Origin: Azolla caroliniana
Lineage: Eukaryota > Polypodiophyta
Length of the DNA stretch: 64,000 bases
Direction of reading: 5' to 3'
Assembly: GCA_043228905.1 (NCBI GenBank)
Contig: JBHGNT010000012.1
Coordinates: 13,330,001 to 13,394,000 of the forward strand
Shown: piece by piece, positions 35,837 to 45,797 of the stretch
Layout of the letters: the number at the start of each line of letters is the position of its first letter
Numbering within the stretch: the stretch's first letter is position 1
The notes under the pieces: generated by a model
Seen by the model: the letters and a program-made list of their open reading frames with translations, nothing else
The model's database searches: none
What the model was told of the DNA's origin: nothing
Made by a program: the position numbers and the translations under genes

Positions 35837-36455
35837 TGTTAGGATGGGAAGTCAGAAGAACAGTACTGATGAGCAAACTCAGCCGAGGCCGATAGGCCGA
35901 GGCCAAAACCGAATGAGGAATACCTAGCTACGGAAGACCCGGTGAGAACCGGATGACGAGTACCCGGCTACGGAGAGCCGGAAGTTGCAGACCCGGTGAG
36001 AACCAAATGACGAGTACCCGGCAAGCGCCGGATGATGCAGGCCCGGTGAGGAGTGCTCACCGGATGAAGAGACATAGTCATAAATATGTTTCTGAGAGTC
36101 CATAGTGGCTATATTTGTAAATAGCCGAAAAGTCATATTAGTATAAATATGACTTAGGGCAAACTTTTTGTATAGACAGAGTGAGAGAGTTGTAGTTATT
36201 CTTGTTGGCGCAAGATTAGAGCGCGCAACTGTGTACAGAGAGAGTGAGAGAGAGGAAGAGGTCGTTGCCTCTGATTGTAACTGCCTCCTGTGGCGAAGAT
36301 AGCAAGCTCGAGGTCGTGACCTCGGTGCTTTCTTATTGTACATTCTGACATAGTGATAGTTTGCGGTCTGTGGGCTGCCGTGGTTTTTCCCGATTTTGGG
36401 TTCTCCACGTAAACATCCTGTGTACTCTTCTCTCTATCGTGTTGTGTTTTATTCT
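35837..36455 (+). repeat. copia2 3' LTR with internal GC-rich minisatellite
   Basis: A polypurine tract GAAGGGGGAGTT precedes TGTTAGGATGGGAAG at 35837. From about 35930 to 36070 units like ACCCGGTGAGAACCGGATGA and GAGTACCCGG repeat. A TATA-like AGTATAAATATG is near 36139. The right end is unclear because no clean CA tip is found before copia1 sequence. Confidence 0.7.
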
Positions 36456-36465
36456 AGGCTCGGTT

Positions 36466-37806
36466 GTGGCCGAGCGTTGTTCAAGGGAGCGTGTAGTTCC
36501 TGTCACCGCGTGCCTGGAACGCGAAGATCACGCAACGATTGCATCGGTTGGGCTTTGCGACGTCAAAATCGGTTTCCTCACTTTTCATTCGGAAAGGTCG
36601 ACTTGGGTCGGTTAGCATTTTGCTTTATGCGGATGACTTGGGCATCACCGGCGCCGACCTCGGTGAGATTGACTGCGTAAAGCTCCAGCTTGCGGCATCA
36701 TTCGACATGAAGGATCTGGGGGACCTTCATTACTTCCTCAGGATCGAAGTGATCCGCACCCCCGAAGGCATACTGATCAGCCAACGACATTACGTGTTGA
36801 GTATGCTCTTCAAATTCGGGATGGCCGACTGTAAGTCCGTCTCGACTCCTCTAGATAGAACTGTCAAGCTTCTCTTCAATTCCTGAAAGGTATTATACTT
36901 GGCCATCACCCGACCAGATCTCAGCTACCCGGTCGGGGTGATTAGTCAGTTCATGGCGCGACCAACCGAGGAGCACCTTCAGTGCGCACAACGCGTACTC
37001 CGGTACGTCAGTGGCACTAAGGACAGGGGGCTACTATATCGAACCGATACTACCGCGCGGTTGGTTGGTTACACCGATGTTGATCCGAAAACGCCGGCGA
37101 TCGTCGATCCACGTCCGGTTTCGCGTTCTCTCTTGGGAGTGCTGCAATCGCGTGGAGTAGCAAGAAGCAGCCAACAGTTGCGTTGTCGAGCTCCAAAGCC
37201 GAGTATAGAGGAGCGGTTGTTGCGACATGCGCAACCATATGGTTGAAGCGGCTACTTAAGGATTTGCAGGTGGAGGTATCCGATCCAACGTCAATCTACT
37301 GCGACAACCTCAACAACATCCAGCTAGCCAAGAACCCCGTCTTCCATGCCTGGACTAAGCACATTGAGGTGCACTACCATTTTGTCCATGACCGTGTCCT
37401 CTCCGGTGAAGTCGAACTTCAGTACGTTCCGACGGATCGGCAGACCACTGACATTTTCACCAAGCCCCTTGGTCTCGACAAGTTGCGACCATTCTCGGGT
37501 GTGCTTGGGTTGCGTCACCTTGACGTGCCGAACTTGACGGGGAGAAATGTCCATGATGACCACGGAAGGGAGCAGGAAAGGAGCGGAAAGGAGCATGAAA
37601 AATTCGATTTCGGATCGGCTGAAGAAGCCGAGGGCGGATCCGTGGAAGAGTCTGAAAGTGGACATAAGGGGAGCAGTCGAAAGAAAGAGCCGAAGCCAAC
37701 CAAGAGAGGGGGAGACGGAGCCATCAAGGGCGAGAAGACTAGAGACGAGTTGGAGACAAACAACTCGGACGAGAGCGAAAACCAATCAGAGGAAGGGGGA
37801 CACTGA
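36466..37806 (+). pseudogene. copia1 reverse transcriptase end, RNase H and charged tail
   Basis: Frames resume with AWNAKI-like RT sequence, then FIRKGRLGSVSILLYADDL, with YADD in place of the common YVDD, then SFDMKDLGDLHYFLRIEV and ITRPDLSYPVGVISQFMA. A deletion and frame change lie near 37080-37180, after which RNase H continues (SSSKAEYRGAVVATC, YCDNLNNIQLAKNP, ELQYVPTDRQTTDIFTKPLG). After DVPNL the frame runs on for about 90 very charged residues (E, K, R, S, D) to a stop at 37806, an unusual tail for a copia pol. Confidence 0.85.
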
Positions 37807-37991
37807 ATCAACTAAGGGCCAAGTGGAAGAGAAGGCAACAGAAGAGGCGCCAACACCGCAACAACAAGGAAGTTGAGAAGGGCCGTGTAAGTAGACAAGC
37901 CGACTGGAAGGGTCGAGGCGCGAACCGAACGGGTCGAGGAGCGCGAGCGAGGCGTGAAGCTAGAAGGAACCGGAGCAGATGGAACCTCGAG

Positions 37992-38351
37992 TTGAGCTTG
38001 AGAACCCAGTGCGTAAATCGGTACACATAACATGGTTGTATTGGTGCGTAAACCACGAGGCCGTTGGGAAGATATTCTTCGTAAGGAATAATTTTGGGAG
38101 TTAGTGTGGTAGGCTCATTTATGAGCAGTCAAGTACTGTCAGTACTTGTGTCCGCCCTATTGTCAGGGCTTGTATAAAAGGTGCTCACTAAGTACGATGT
38201 ATGTTCAGATTGAGTATTATTTTGAATTGAGTTTCTGTGTGTTCTCTCTCTCTTTGTCTCTCCCGCGTATTGTATATTCAAGCTCTCCATTAAACCTGCG
38301 TTTTTTGTGTTCGGTTTTCTATTGCTTCTGCATGCTATTCTTTTTTTTACA
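37992..38351 (+). repeat. 3' LTR of copia1, 5' edge eroded
   Basis: Matching to the 5' LTR is clear from GTGCGTAAATCGG to TTTTTTTTACA. The first about 50 bases, including the terminal hairpin, are shortened. The AAGTC duplication follows at 38352, then A1 integrase. Confidence 0.85.
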
Positions 38352-38593
38352 AAGTCCTATGGCTTTAATTCGCACGGCTTTGTTAACCTGACATTGGTGA
38401 CATTTAGTCACATAATTATGTATGTCAGGGCACATCTTAGGCCAATAAAATTGAGTGGAGATGAGAACGAGTGTATGATGTATTCAAGGGTGCCTGGCTG
38501 AGGGTGCATCATGGCATTAAAAAATAATTCTCTCTTTGACCTCAGGCAAATCTGGAACACAAACCTTCCCATTAAGGTAGAGCAGACCGTTAG
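38352..38593 (-). pseudogene. A1 integrase zinc-binding segment
   Basis: Minus-strand reading resembles A2 NGKVCVPDLPEVK, CHDAPTAGHPGNHRT, STQFYWPKMRPDIH and CHQCQVNKA, the HHCC region, with stops. It lies between the copia1 target duplication and the GTTAG site of D, so it bridges two A1 pieces. Confidence 0.85.
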
Positions 38594-38858
38594 TGTTATC
38601 CCTAGGGGCCGGACAATGCCCTAACACAGAGTGTCCCTTTGAGACACTTCACCAAAGGGGTGTTGTGGTGAGATAAACTTAGACCGAACAATTAATGAAA
38701 CCCTAATCGGTTACTAATAGGCAAGATCATTAGTCACAATACACGCGTAAGATGAATTACACTTAGCACAGAACGGTAATTAACACTGATTAAGATACAG
38801 AACAACAAAACTCTATTAATTATCCGCTATTTCATTACAAACAGAGGTTACAAAGTCA
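38594..38858 (-). repeat. Left LTR part of D (shared R-U5 only)
   Basis: About 265 bases match the right LTR of D (58532-58795) at roughly 96 percent by eye, up to AAACAGA. Beyond that point the two are unrelated: here GGTTACAAAGTCACTTTATA, there CCGAGTCCTTTTATAGG. Both have a TATA-like box (minus) just past the break. Confidence 0.85.
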
Positions 38859-39165
38859 CTTTATATAGTGACTATCCTAGGGCAACTGCCCTTTATGTTA
38901 TTTATAGAAATGGCCCAAACTTGGGCTGTCCAAAGGGACAATGTGAATACGGTCATTATACACTCGTATTCAACACTCTGCCGTAATGGGCGTATACATG
39001 GGTTATCGAAAGAATTACAGGTATATATACAAGGTTTATCGGATAGATCGGTTTTGTCAGAGGGCAAGATCCGAAGACAGAGGACCGAACCGGTTGGGTC
39101 AGAAGAGCTGAAGCTGATCCTCAGAGAACCGATGTCGGTGGTCTGAAACCATCCTGTGCTGTGTG
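38859..39165 (-). other. U3-like region next to copia4
   Basis: On the minus strand this precedes the R-U5 part and follows the copia4 RNase H stop. It contains TATA-like ACTATATAAAG at about 38870 and CTATAAATAAC near 38905. It may be the U3 of the copia4 LTR. No second copy is in the window to prove it. Confidence 0.4.
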
Positions 39166-39172
39166 TCCGACT

Positions 39173-41375
39173 TTAATTGGACCGATTTTTCGTTACGCCC
39201 ATCTGGTGCCGAAGGGACTGGAAACGATCCGCCGAAAGGCACTTGGTCATTCCATCTGCGACATTATCGATTGTGGATATCTTCTCGAGACTGATTTTCC
39301 GTGAAATGACGCAGTCCCAAACGAAATGATATCGAATGTCGATATGCTTAGAGTCGTTGTGGTGAACCGGATTTTTTGACAAGGCAACGGCACCCTGACT
39401 GTCGTTGTAGACAACTGGAGTCGAGTCGGAGTTGACCTGTCGAAACGTGTGCGCCAGCCGACTGAGCCATAAAGCTTCTTTTGCCGCGTCGGACGTAGCT
39501 ACATATTCCGCTTCGGTCGTTGAGGTGGCTGTGCACTCCTGAAGTTTTAACTTCCATGAGATTGCTCCATTGCCAAATTTGAAACAATATCCGGTTGTTG
39601 ATTTCCAACTATCCACACAACTGGCAAAGTCCAAGTCGGTGTAACCGACTACACCCGAGGTTGAGTTCAGGCCGAAAAGAATGCCGTGGTCTTTTGTGCT
39701 AGCGAGATATCTGAACACATGCTTGACTGCGTTCCAATGCGATCGGTCGGGGTTGTGCATGAATCTGCTGACGACTCCTACGGCGTGAGAAATATCAGAC
39801 CGTGTCCCGACCATTGCGTACATGAGGGAGTCGACTACTGGTGCATACGGTACCGACTTCATATTTTCCCCCTCCGGACCGGATGTCAGACTTTCTCGCT
39901 GAGACAGCCGAAGGTTAATGGGGAGCGGGGTCGAAGCAGACTTGGCCTATTGCATGTTGAAGCGTTCTAAGACACGTCCGATGTAGTCGGTTTGAGACAA
40001 GAAAAGTTGTCGTGTATCGCGATATCGACTAATCTTCATACCAAGTATGTGTCTTGCCGGACCGAGGTCCTTCATGGCAAACTTCAACCACAGTTGCCGA
40101 ACGAGTTCGGTGAGCTCTTCGGCATGCCGACTGGAGAGTAGCATGTCGTCCACGTAGATGATGAGGAAGACGGGAGACCTGTCTTGAGCTGTTTTGGTGA
40201 AGAGACAGTGGTCCTCATCGCTCTTGGAGAAGCCGACCGACTAGATGAAGTTGTCAAACTTCTTGTACCATTACCGGGGTGCCTGTTTCAGGCCGTATAA
40301 ACTCTTCTTGAGTCGGCAGACTAGATGTTCCTGGCCGGATACCACAAAGCCTTTCGGCTGCTCCATATAGATTTCCTCCTGTATGTCACAGTGGAGGAAT
40401 GCCGTTTTTACATCTAGCTGAATCAGCTCCAAGTTGTCGGCGGCCACGACGCCGAGCATGAAACGGAGGGTCGTCATTTTCACCACTGGTGAAAAGATTT
40501 CGTCGAAGCCGATGCCATATTCTTGTCTAAATCCCTTCGCAACTAATCTGGCCTTGTACTTTGGGGTGGTCGAGTCGGACGTCTCTTTTAGTCGATAGAC
40601 CCACTTACATGGAAGAGCACATCGATTGTTCGGTAATTCGACCAAGTCCCAAGTCTTGTTTGCCCGGATGGAGTGCATTTCTAACTCCATCGCCAGATGC
40701 CATGTGGCTGAATCGGTAGATGCCGATGCTTCTTCGTAAGACGTCGGTTCGCCGACGTCGGTAAAGAAAATTCCGGGAGATTACCTCTTCGGAGGTTGCG
40801 ACAGTCTCTCGAATTTGCGAGGTATGACTGGACTAGTCCCACCGGGTGTTAATGTCGGATGGTCGGGAGCCGAGTCATTCGGTTGTGCCAAATCGGTGGA
40901 TTCAGTGCGAGAGTTGTCGGTTACCCGTGAAACCGATCTCGTGTTGTGGGCTGGGCCGTCATGAAGGGTTGGCATTTCGGGAAATATTACCATTCGGACT
41001 TCAATAGGCCTTTCGGCCGTTTTATGCATAGCCGACTCGTTGAACACGACGTCCGAACTTCGGACGATTTGTCTGTGCTCGGGGTCCCAAAGTTGATATC
41101 CAATCTCGTCGTCGGGTCCATATCCAAGAAAAACATATTTCCTTGACCTTGGTTTGAGTTTCCAGCGTTCGTCTTTCGGTATGAGAGCATACGCCTCGCA
41201 ACCGAAGATCCTCAGTTTGTCATAATTCGGCTTACTGCAGGTCCATATTTCCTGAGGCATTTGAAGTCCTAGAGGTCTACTTGGTGACATATTTATTATG
41301 TGTACTGCTGTTGTCGCGAAAATACGACGAGGACACGTGAACTTGTGGCAGGACCCTGGGGCCTCCGATCGGAAG
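39173..41375 (-). pseudogene. copia4 integrase end, reverse transcriptase, RNase H
   Basis: On the minus strand from 41375: integrase end (KFTCPRRIFATTAVHIIN, KLRIFGCEAYALIPKDERW, KYVFLGYGPDDEIGYQLWD), then RT (WDLVELPNNRCALPCKWVY, KARLVAKGFRQEYGIGFDE, QLDVKTAFLHCDIQEEIYM, VCRLKKSLYGLKQAP), the catalytic IYVDDM near 40150, and RNase H (YTDLDFASCVDSWKSTTGY, STTEAEYVATSDAAKEALW, NDSQGAVALSKNPVHH) ending MGVTKNRSN at 39173. Stops TAA near 40272 and TAG near 40242 each sit where Gln is expected. The 5' half of the element is missing. Confidence 0.9.
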
Positions 41376-41904
41376 ATATCAAATTCGTATGTTTATATTA
41401 AACAATTAATGGAAAATGAGAAAGATTGACAAATTTCATTAACAAATAGAAAGAAAGATTACAATCAATCCCAAGATTGAGATTACAAAAAGTTTAGTTA
41501 ATGGAGATTACTAGAGTAATAGATAAGCGGAAATTAAGATATGAATTCTATAGAAAATTAGGGTTTTTTGGTTTTGATAAGAGATTATGGTTTATGAGTT
41601 GAATAACTTCTGTATGGAAAATTCGGGTTTTTCGCTTCCGTAGGGAAAATTAGGGTTTTTGGCTTCCGTAAGGAAATTTAGGGTTTATGAGTGTTATAGC
41701 TTCGATAAGATAAGGAGTTAAGAAGGAAAAGAAAATAATGGAGAGAGAGGATGAGTATAGGAAAAAAAATGGAATATATATGGAGTTCTCCGTTGATCAT
41801 AACATGTCCACTTTTTGTTGCATGGCCTGTACTTTTAGTTGCATAGCCTTTTCTTTTAGTTGCATCTATTTTTAGTTGCATGGCTTTTTCTTTTAGTTGC
41901 ATGC
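41376..41904. other. AT-rich segment with short repeats, no gene
   Basis: No coding signal is seen. 41555-41690 repeats GAAAATTAGGGTTTTTxGxTT three to four times. 41830-41904 holds four copies of TTTTAGTTGCAT spaced 12-24 bases apart. It forms the left flank of E and may be an LTR or leader of an unidentified element. Confidence 0.5.
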
Positions 41905-42012
41905 TGTCAGGAACAGTACTAAGACAGAGAAGGAATTAGTACTAAAAGAAGTATTACTACTAAGAGAGGTGAAGAACTCTCGAGAGAAGGAGAGAGTGAG
42001 TGAGAGGGAGCC

Positions 42013-42013
<1 letters not shown>

Positions 42014-42070
<57 letters not shown>
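42014..42070. repeat. (GA)n microsatellite in E 3' LTR
   Basis: It is a nearly pure AG dinucleotide run of about 28 units. The other E LTR has only a short interrupted version around 56370-56395. Confidence 0.95.
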
Positions 42071-42073
<3 letters not shown>

Positions 42074-42293
42074 AAGAAAAGATATATATTATGTGAAGAG
42101 AATGTACAGTAGTAGCTAGGAGGCTTAAGACTAGCGTTGAACCGATTTGGTTCGAAATAATGCCTTGTGCCTCCTTTTATAGTGTTCTGAGGAATACTCC
42201 TGAAGTTTCTAGAATGTTCTAGAGAAATTTGGAATATACATCAATTTTCTATAATGAAAAATAAATGAAAACAATATTTTATGTATTACAATG

Positions 42294-42353
42294 TATCGTC
42301 TAATGGTCAAGAGCTCAACCCGTGTAGCATAAGGTCATGTGTTCGAGTCTTGC
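42294..42353 (+). other. tRNA-like module near the tip of E 3' LTR
   Basis: GTCTAATGGTCAAGAG (A-box-like) is followed about 30 bases later by TGTTCGAGTCT (B-box-like, 42340-42350). It is antisense to the element. The other E LTR has a better match. Confidence 0.5.
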
Positions 42354-42379
42354 TATATCATGACACTATCCCCCCTTTA

Positions 42380-43590
42380 AAACGACGAGTGTCACGAATC
42401 GTTTTGGATTGAGGACCCGGTTTGTCCGGATATTGACGATGGAAGTCTTCAAGAAGAGCACGAGCATTGATCACATTCTCTATCGGTTCCCAAGTACGCT
42501 TGCTAGGACTATATTCTAGCCAATCGACTAGATAGTAGAGCTTGTTGCGAACAATCTTGGAATCAAGGATGGCGGCAACCTCGTACTCAGGTCTATCTTC
42601 AAGCTCGATCGGGGGTGGAGGCTGTGTATTACGTCCTGGGATGGTGTTCTCTTGATAGGGTTCGAGGAGAGAACTATGAAACATTGGATGTATCCGAAGT
42701 TGCGGAGGTAGATCGAGACGAAAAGCGACATCATTAATCTTTCCTAATCGCCGATAATCCAACTTCTCGCATGGGCGAGTAGTCTTGATGTGTCGTCGTA
42801 GTAGCCATACCCAATCTCCAATGTTAAAACTAGATGGAAGTCGATGACGATCCGCATAAACCTTGTGTGTTTGTTGCGCTTGTAGGAGATGAATAGATAA
42901 ATCGGCTTGTATCTTGCGTAACCGCTCTAAACAATCCTCTGCGCAAGGATTTGTGGACAACTCTGGGGTTTCAAATACACGCCACCAGGGGTGAGAACCC
43001 GAATAAGCATAAAATGGCATAACTTTAGTCGATGCGTGGACAGAGTTATTGTAGGCAAATTCGGCGAAGTGGAGAATATCTACCCAATCATCTTGATGAT
43101 AGCTTAGAAAGCACCATAGATACTACTCCAGTGTTTGATTTGTTCGTTCTGCTTGGCCATCCGTTTGTGGGTGGTAGCCGGAGGAGAGGTTACACGTGAC
43201 CTTGAGCATTTTAAAAAGGTGCTTCCAGAATTTCGATACGAACTGGGGTCCACGGTCGCTGATGATACTATTGGGAAGGCCATGATGCCGACATACTTTA
43301 TGCATGACAATTTCAGCGGTTTCTTCGCTGGATATTTCCTTAGTACATGGCAAGAAATGAGCCATCTTCGTATATCGATCTACGACTGTTAGAATCGCAT
43401 TGAACCCCTTAGAGACTGGAAGATCTGTGATGAAGTCTAGAGCAATGGATTGCCATGGCTTGCTTGGAATTGGTAATGGTTCTAATAAACCATATGGATG
43501 ATGCCTTGGCATTTTTGCTTTGCAACATGTATCACAAGACCGAACAAAATCTTCGACAAATTGTCGCATACGGGGCCACCAAAATGATCG
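42380..43590 (-). pseudogene. E integrase with chromodomain
   Basis: From 43569 on the minus strand: the end of the HHCC region (SCDTCCKAKMPRHH), the core PWQSIALDFITDLPVSKGF (first Asp), IISDRGPQFVSKFWKHLF (second Asp) and HPQTDGQAERTNQTLE (Glu), then after stops near 43120 the C-terminus from 43020 (YADRHRLPSSFNIGDWVWL, HIKTTRPCEKLDYRRLG, HPMFHSSLLEPYQ) and a chromodomain (YEVAAILDSKIV, YYLVDWLEYSPSKRTWEPI). A stop or frame break between the two halves makes it inactive. Confidence 0.92.
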
Positions 43591-43595
43591 TTGTA

Positions 43596-45337
43596 CTAAT
43601 CTAATGTTTTAGTACTACCAAAATGCCCAGGTGTATATGTGCCATGACAGTTTTGGACTACTTGAAGGCGGCAAGAACCATTAGGAACATACAAGAATTC
43701 ATTAAAGAATAGTAATCCATCATGGTATTTGAATTGCTTATAGTCCGTACCTGGTGGTTGCGACTGTGAACAAGATGCTCGAGAGGGATCAATTTGTGCT
43801 AGAATGGCTTGGGCGAAAGCATCGGTCTTCAAGTCCTCACGTATAGTATCGATAACATGGGAATCCATTGGCATGCCAAAGACCTGTGTTGCTTGTAGTC
43901 GTGTTGGTCCCAAAATTACTTGCTTTTCGTTATCAAAAGCTGGCTCGCCGGGACATGGTGCTAGGTACGAATGCCGTGATAATGCATCTGCCTTCCCTTG
44001 GTGCTTCCCCAGACGATATTTAATTTTGAAGTCGAAACGTGTAAGGAAGTCGGCCCACCGAGCTTGACGTCGATTTAACACACGAGCATCCTGAAAGTAG
44101 GCAAGGTTTTTGTGGTCACTGAATACGGTGACTTGATGAGAGGATCCCTCTAGAAAATGCCTCCATTGCGTAAAAGAGTCCACTATTGCCAATAGCTCCT
44201 TATCATGAATTTCGTAGTTGATTTCGGCAGCGTCAAACTTGTGTGAGTGAAAAGCCACAGGATGTAGCTTCTCGTCACTACCCCGTTGTGACAGAATGCT
44301 CCCCAATGTGAAATCCGATGCGTCTGCTTCGATAATGAATGGTTTTTCCGGATCGACATGAGCTAGAATTGGAGCCGACGTAAATGCCTTTTTAAGACTC
44401 TCGAAAGCCATGTCCGCTTCTTTAGACCAAACTAATAATTGTCCCTTCCTTGTAAGCTGTGTGAGAGGCAGAACGAGCTTTGAGTAATCATGTATGAACT
44501 TCCGGTAAAAATTGGCAAAGCCTAAAAAGAATTGCACATCTCGCACCGAACGCGGAGTCTGCCACTCTACCACAGTTTTGACCTTAGTTGGGTCCATGAA
44601 AATGCCTTCTGAGGAAATGACATAGCCCAGAAATTCCACTTGGTTGCACCCAAAACTACATTTTTCCAGCTTTGCATAAAGACCATGTTCTTGAAGTCGT
44701 TTTAGTACTAACAGTACATGAGAATCATGCTCTTCTTGGGTCTTTGAATAAACCAATAGATCATCCAAATAGATGATCAAACAAACATCCAAGAGATCTC
44801 AGAATATATCATTTTCCATGTGTTGGAAGACTGCTGGCGCATTAGTGAGGCCGAATGGCATGACTGTATACTCGAAGTGCCCATATTTGGTGTGAAACGC
44901 GGTCTTCCATTCATCTCCTGGTCGTATCCGTACGAGGTTATAGGCTCCCCGTAAGTCGATCTTTGTGAAGAACCTGACACCATTGATACATTCTAAAAGA
45001 CTTGAGATAAGGGGAAGTGCATACCTATTTCTGATTGTCACCTTATTCAAGCCACGGTAATCTACAACGAGACGAAGTGATCCATCCTTTTTCTTGATGA
45101 AGATGAGATTTCGAATGCCGAATGAAACCATTTTCCAAATTCTTCTCTATATAGGCTCGCAGGACTTCTAGCTCGGTTGGTGACAAATTGTAGATCGGTC
45201 CCCATGGTGGCTCTTTCCCCGGTTGTAAATCGATGGGGCAATCATACGGTCGATGGTGAGGAAGTGTATTGGCTTGTACTTTATCGAACACATCGGCATA
45301 ATGATGATACTTCTTTGGAAGTTGAACGGTGGACTCC
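43596..45337 (-). pseudogene. E reverse transcriptase and RNase H
   Basis: Just left of A2, from 45337 on the minus strand: HHYADVFDKVQANTLPHHRP and DLQPGKEPPWGPIYNLSP, then a frame change to [39 protein letters not shown] and [20 protein letters not shown], a stop at about 44799, then LIIYLDDLLVYSKTQEEHD with the catalytic YLDD. RNase H (FIIEADASDFTLGSILSQ, NYEIHDKELLAIVDSF, KHQGKADALSRHSYL) stays open to 43596. One stop and one frameshift are visible in RT. Confidence 0.92.
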
Positions 45338-45342
45338 TCTTT

Positions 45343-45797
45343 TATTATAGATCTCGGTACTAAAGTAAGCTTAAGATAAGGATAAAGAAATGAAAGATAG
45401 AAAGGAGAAAGAGAAAGAAGGGTGCTGATCCACCCGACCACCCCTGAGCGAAGGGATCGAGACGGACTCGAGCCTCGATCGACGTCCCATACCACCACCG
45501 TGGCGTCGAGTCGTACCTGGTGTTGGCGCGCTCGCTACAAGAGTTGACCCACCACACGAGCAGAGTCTCGATGTAGTCAAAAGATTATCAAATGAGGGTA
45601 GCTAGGCCTCTTATTTATAGCGATACCCAAGGCCCCCAGGCAAGTTCACACTTGACCTAATGGGTTGTCTCAATCCCGAGGATTAAAAGTAATCCTCCCC
45701 TTCTTTACACTCTCGTTTAACCCTCACACTTATCCACGTGTATAGAATACTACGGTAAACTCTTACCACGGGATATTATATGGTCATGCCCGTAACA
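45343..45797 (-). repeat. 3' LTR of A2 (455 bp)
   Basis: It is TATTATAG...CCCGTAACA in plus orientation. By eye it differs from the 5' LTR at about ten single-base positions, nearly all transitions, about 2 percent. Confidence 0.95.

Larger units (their letters stand above)
34677..36455 (+). mobile_element. copia2, 3' half of a Ty1/copia element
   Basis: Only the end of RT, RNase H and an LTR remain. The 5' part is missing at the copia3 junction. It is a different family from copia1: LTR tip TGTTAGGATG and protein sequence differ. The right limit, where copia1 RT resumes, is uncertain by some tens of bases. Confidence 0.7.
14824..38351 (+). mobile_element. copia1, Ty1/copia element inserted in A1, heavily nested
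   Basis: The element is flanked by the 5-base duplication AAGTC (14819-14823 and 38352-38356), and A1 integrase sequence continues on both sides. It keeps its 5' LTR, primer site, gag (15317-16299), the end of RT and RNase H (about 36466-37806) and a 3' LTR. Protease, integrase and most of RT are missing and replaced by A3, copia3 (with B inside) and copia2. Confidence 0.85.
41905..42365 (-). repeat. 3' LTR of E (461 bp) with a GA microsatellite
   Basis: It begins TGTCAGGAACAG and ends ATCATGACA. A (GA)n tract of about 60 bases at 42014-42070 explains why it is longer than the right LTR. On the minus strand it has a TATA-like CTATAAAAGG near 42180. The minus-strand polypurine tract AAAGGGGGGATAG lies just right of 42365. 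Confidence 0.9.
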
